Shown here: positions 62,501 to 64,000 of the stretch, piece after piece
Position numbering within the stretch: position 1 is the first letter of the stretch
Layout: the number at the start of each line of letters is the position of its first letter
DNA from: Paramecium pentaurelia
Taxonomy: Eukaryota; Ciliophora; Oligohymenophorea; Peniculida; Parameciidae
Assembly (NCBI GenBank): GCA_905183005.1
Contig: CAJJDO010000096.1
Coordinates: 241,580-305,579, forward strand
DNA: 64,000 nt
Direction: 5' to 3'
The notes under the pieces: model-generated
The model's database searches: none
What the model was told of the DNA's origin: nothing
Seen by the model: only the letters and a program-made list of their open reading frames with translations
Position numbers and translations under genes: made by a program

Positions 62501-63217
62501 ACCGACGCCGATGGAAATACTGATGCTGATGGATAAAAGACTGATGCTGATGGAAAGACTGATGCTGATGGAAAGACCGACGCCGATGGAAATACTGATG
62601 CTGATGGATAAAAGACTGATGCTGATGGAAAGACCGACGCCGATGGAAATACTGATGCTGATGGATAAAAGACTGATGCAGATGGATAAAAGACTGATGC
62701 TGATGGATAAAAGACTGATGCAGATGGAAAGACTGATGCAGATGGATAAAAGACTGATGCTGATGGAAAGACTGATGCTGATGGATATAAGACTGATGCT
62801 GATGGATAAAATGATGGATAGAGAGAAGGAGTAGTAAATAGTGATACTTAATAATCAAAGAAATCTGAAAATGAAACAAATAAAAACGAAGTTGATGTAA
62901 TAAACATATATAATTTTTAGGAACCTTGTGTAATTTTATATTCAGAATGCCACTATACTGGAGATGAATTGAAATTATGTGGTGCACATCCTGTTATTCC
63001 AAATGATATGAAAAATTTTAAAGTTAAATCTATCAAAGTTCCAGAAGGTGTTCAGGTAACATTCTTTAATAAGCCTAATTTTGACGATGAAAGATTACAT
63101 GCAAAAACAGAAATGGAATGTTTAGAAACACCTTTAAGATTGAATTTACTAGAATTGATGAATAATCTAAGAATGTCAAAGCAAGTTAATATAAACTCTA
63201 TATCAGTTACCAAATGA
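59505..63217 (+). CDS. Secreted DADG-repeat protein with beta/gamma-crystallin-like C-terminus
   Basis: 1,229 residues after one 23-nt intron (59681-59703). Signal peptide MKFAVLLLILSTLGIFA; an N-terminal domain of about 200 residues (HIELTDGQVKKTNAFGPESE) of unknown family; an acidic Glu/Gly-rich linker; then about 670 residues made only of DADGQKT, DADGKT and DADGNT units; finally a short domain, CVILYSECHYTGDELKLCG, continuing IKVPEGVQVTFFNKPNFDDE, that resembles a beta/gamma-crystallin fold. The Asp-Ala-Asp-Gly units look able to bind Ca2+ (DxDG motif), which with the signal peptide suggests a secreted Ca2+-binding matrix or granule protein (inference). Stop TGA 63215-63217. Off-frame readings of the repeat on either strand are artefacts. 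Confidence 0.8.
60793..62815 (+). repeat. Homogenised 18/21-bp tandem repeat with 75-bp higher-order unit
   Basis: Units of 18 bp (GATGCTGATGGAAAGACT) and 21 bp (GATGCTGATGGATAAAAGACT) encode DADGKT/DADGNT and DADGQKT. From about 61720 to 62340 they form an exact 75-bp block repeated about eight or nine times, marked by the synonymous variant GACGCCGAT. The variant stays at the same place in each block, which points to recent unequal crossing-over or gene conversion. Length is always a multiple of 3, so the frame is preserved. Confidence 0.92.
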
Positions 63218-64000
63218 TAATTGCATATTTAGTTTATATTTACAAAATATTATTCTTATAACCAGATCTTCAGTCTTGTAGATTACATCATCATAATACA
63301 AAATTTACAATAGATAAACAAAAGTTCTTTTATAAAATTAGATCTTCAATTCCAAAATATAAAAATAAAAGAAAAATCTAATTAGTTTAGCCAATCAAAT
63401 TTTACTTTCTATAACCAAAGAAATACTATTAATATTAAACTTTAATAATTAAAAGTTCATATATCATGTATTTAAGTTTTGTTTTAAATAAATAGGATTA
63501 TTTATTTTTTTATTTCTTTGTAATGCTCAATTTCAAAAGAATATATATGTGTTAACTTTAGTTCTTAATTTAATCATTTATTTTTCTCACTTAATATAAG
63601 AAATTATACTACTCAAAGTTCTAAAAAATATTTTGGATTTAAAAATTCATTAATTTTTCCTAAAAAGTTATATTTATATGATAAAGATTTAAGATCATTT
63701 TTCAGAATTTTTATTTCCAGAACATTGATTGATTCCATCTTAGGATTAAGAGAGTAATATGAAATTCAAAGAGCCTTGCTGAATGCATGCAGGGCACAGA
63801 TAATTTTTAATTTTTTAAATGAATGATCATAAAGTTAATCAAGTAAATCTCTACATACTGTTTAAACACATTAATTTCTTATTTTATAGTTTGTTAATTT
63901 TTAATGGATAGTCATATTTTTGTATTATATTTTAGTATTATAAGTAATTTATTTAAATTTTATAAATCCCAAGAAATAAGAAAATAATAATACTTTATAT
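63218..64000. other. Right-edge region with unresolved minus-strand coding patches
   Basis: About 780 nt. On the minus strand two patches look coding in the ciliate code: 63613-63740 (MESINVLEIKILKNDLKSLS..., ending at TGA 63613-63615) and about 63760-63890 (reading DLLDQLYDHSFKKLKIICAL or, one frame over, YLINFMIIHLKNQKLSVPCM). I could not join them with an intron. They may be the 3' part of a zinc-finger gene that starts beyond the window. The rest is AT-rich spacer. Confidence 0.3.

Noticed and set aside
60793..62815. CRISPR-like regular repeats
   Set aside because: No unique spacers; the units are contiguous, in frame and protein-coding in a eukaryotic gene.
60757..62987. Very long open frames over the repeat on both strands (Met/Asp/Arg-rich on plus, His/Gln-rich on minus)
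   Set aside because: They are off-frame readings of the 18/21-bp repeat. The true frame joins the signal peptide, the linker and the C-terminal domain without interruption.

Overview
The window is nuclear DNA of a ciliate, almost certainly a Paramecium macronuclear scaffold. It is very AT-rich. TAA and TAG occur freely inside conserved protein domains where glutamine fits, and only TGA ends genes. Introns are tiny (about 20-30 nt, usually GTA...TAG) and genes lie close together on both strands. Conserved families read cleanly only when TAA/TAG are read as Gln and these introns are removed, so all CDS calls here use that code and coordinates span the introns.

Layout. 1-4921 (-): four-domain voltage-gated cation channel, cut by the left edge inside its fourth pore loop. 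5041-5929 (-): Ser/Gln-rich protein. 6894-13362 (+): second four-domain channel with an altered pore. 13470-13540 (-): tRNA-Pro(CGG). 13673-15197 (+): tubulin tyrosine ligase-like enzyme. 15977-17561 (+): calcium-dependent protein kinase. 17664-22587 (-): giant HEAT-repeat protein. 22816-24619 (+): NLI/SCP-type phosphatase. 24959-25668 (-): SAS-6-like head-domain protein. 25714-26278 (+): secreted acidic protein. 27120-27418 (-): complex III hinge protein (QCR6), present again at 28279-28577 because of an assembly duplication. 28983-29836 (-): RING-H2 protein. 29957-30873 (-): Aurora-like kinase. 31055-31471 (+): secreted Cys-containing protein. 31790-32389 (+): secreted Gly-Glu repeat protein, again duplicated at 32857-33456. 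33881-35203 (+): divergent tubulin. 35762-37037 (-): cyclic-nucleotide-binding-domain protein. 37079-39132 (-): AGC/YANK-like kinase. 39631-40551 (-): MORN-repeat protein. 41045-45078 (-): large type I membrane protein. 45436-45888 (-): small basic protein. 45912-46658 (-): p24/TMED protein. 46763-51776 (+): giant Gln/Glu-rich protein. 52377-53763 (-): CTP:phosphoethanolamine cytidylyltransferase. 53821-54741 (+): Gln-rich protein. 55173-57896 (+): membrane hybrid histidine kinase. 58079-58304 (-): 66-residue protein. 58730-59231 (+): ribosomal protein eS24. 59505-63217 (+): secreted protein with a 2-kb DADG repeat and a beta/gamma-crystallin-like C-terminus.

There is no operon logic. Several products (tubulin-like protein, tubulin-modifying ligase, SAS-6-like protein, ion channels, Ca2+-dependent and cyclic-nucleotide-linked signalling proteins) fit a large ciliated cell controlled by Ca2+, but their proximity is not evidence of a shared pathway.

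Two single-N positions (27469, 32676) each separate two identical copies of about 1.1 kb. These look like unmerged contig ends, so the duplicated genes are probably single copy. The most unusual biology is the pair of four-domain channels with non-standard selectivity residues, the head-only SAS-6-like protein, the divergent tubulin followed by an in-frame open frame, the homogenised DADG array, and an AGC kinase with DLG in place of DFG.
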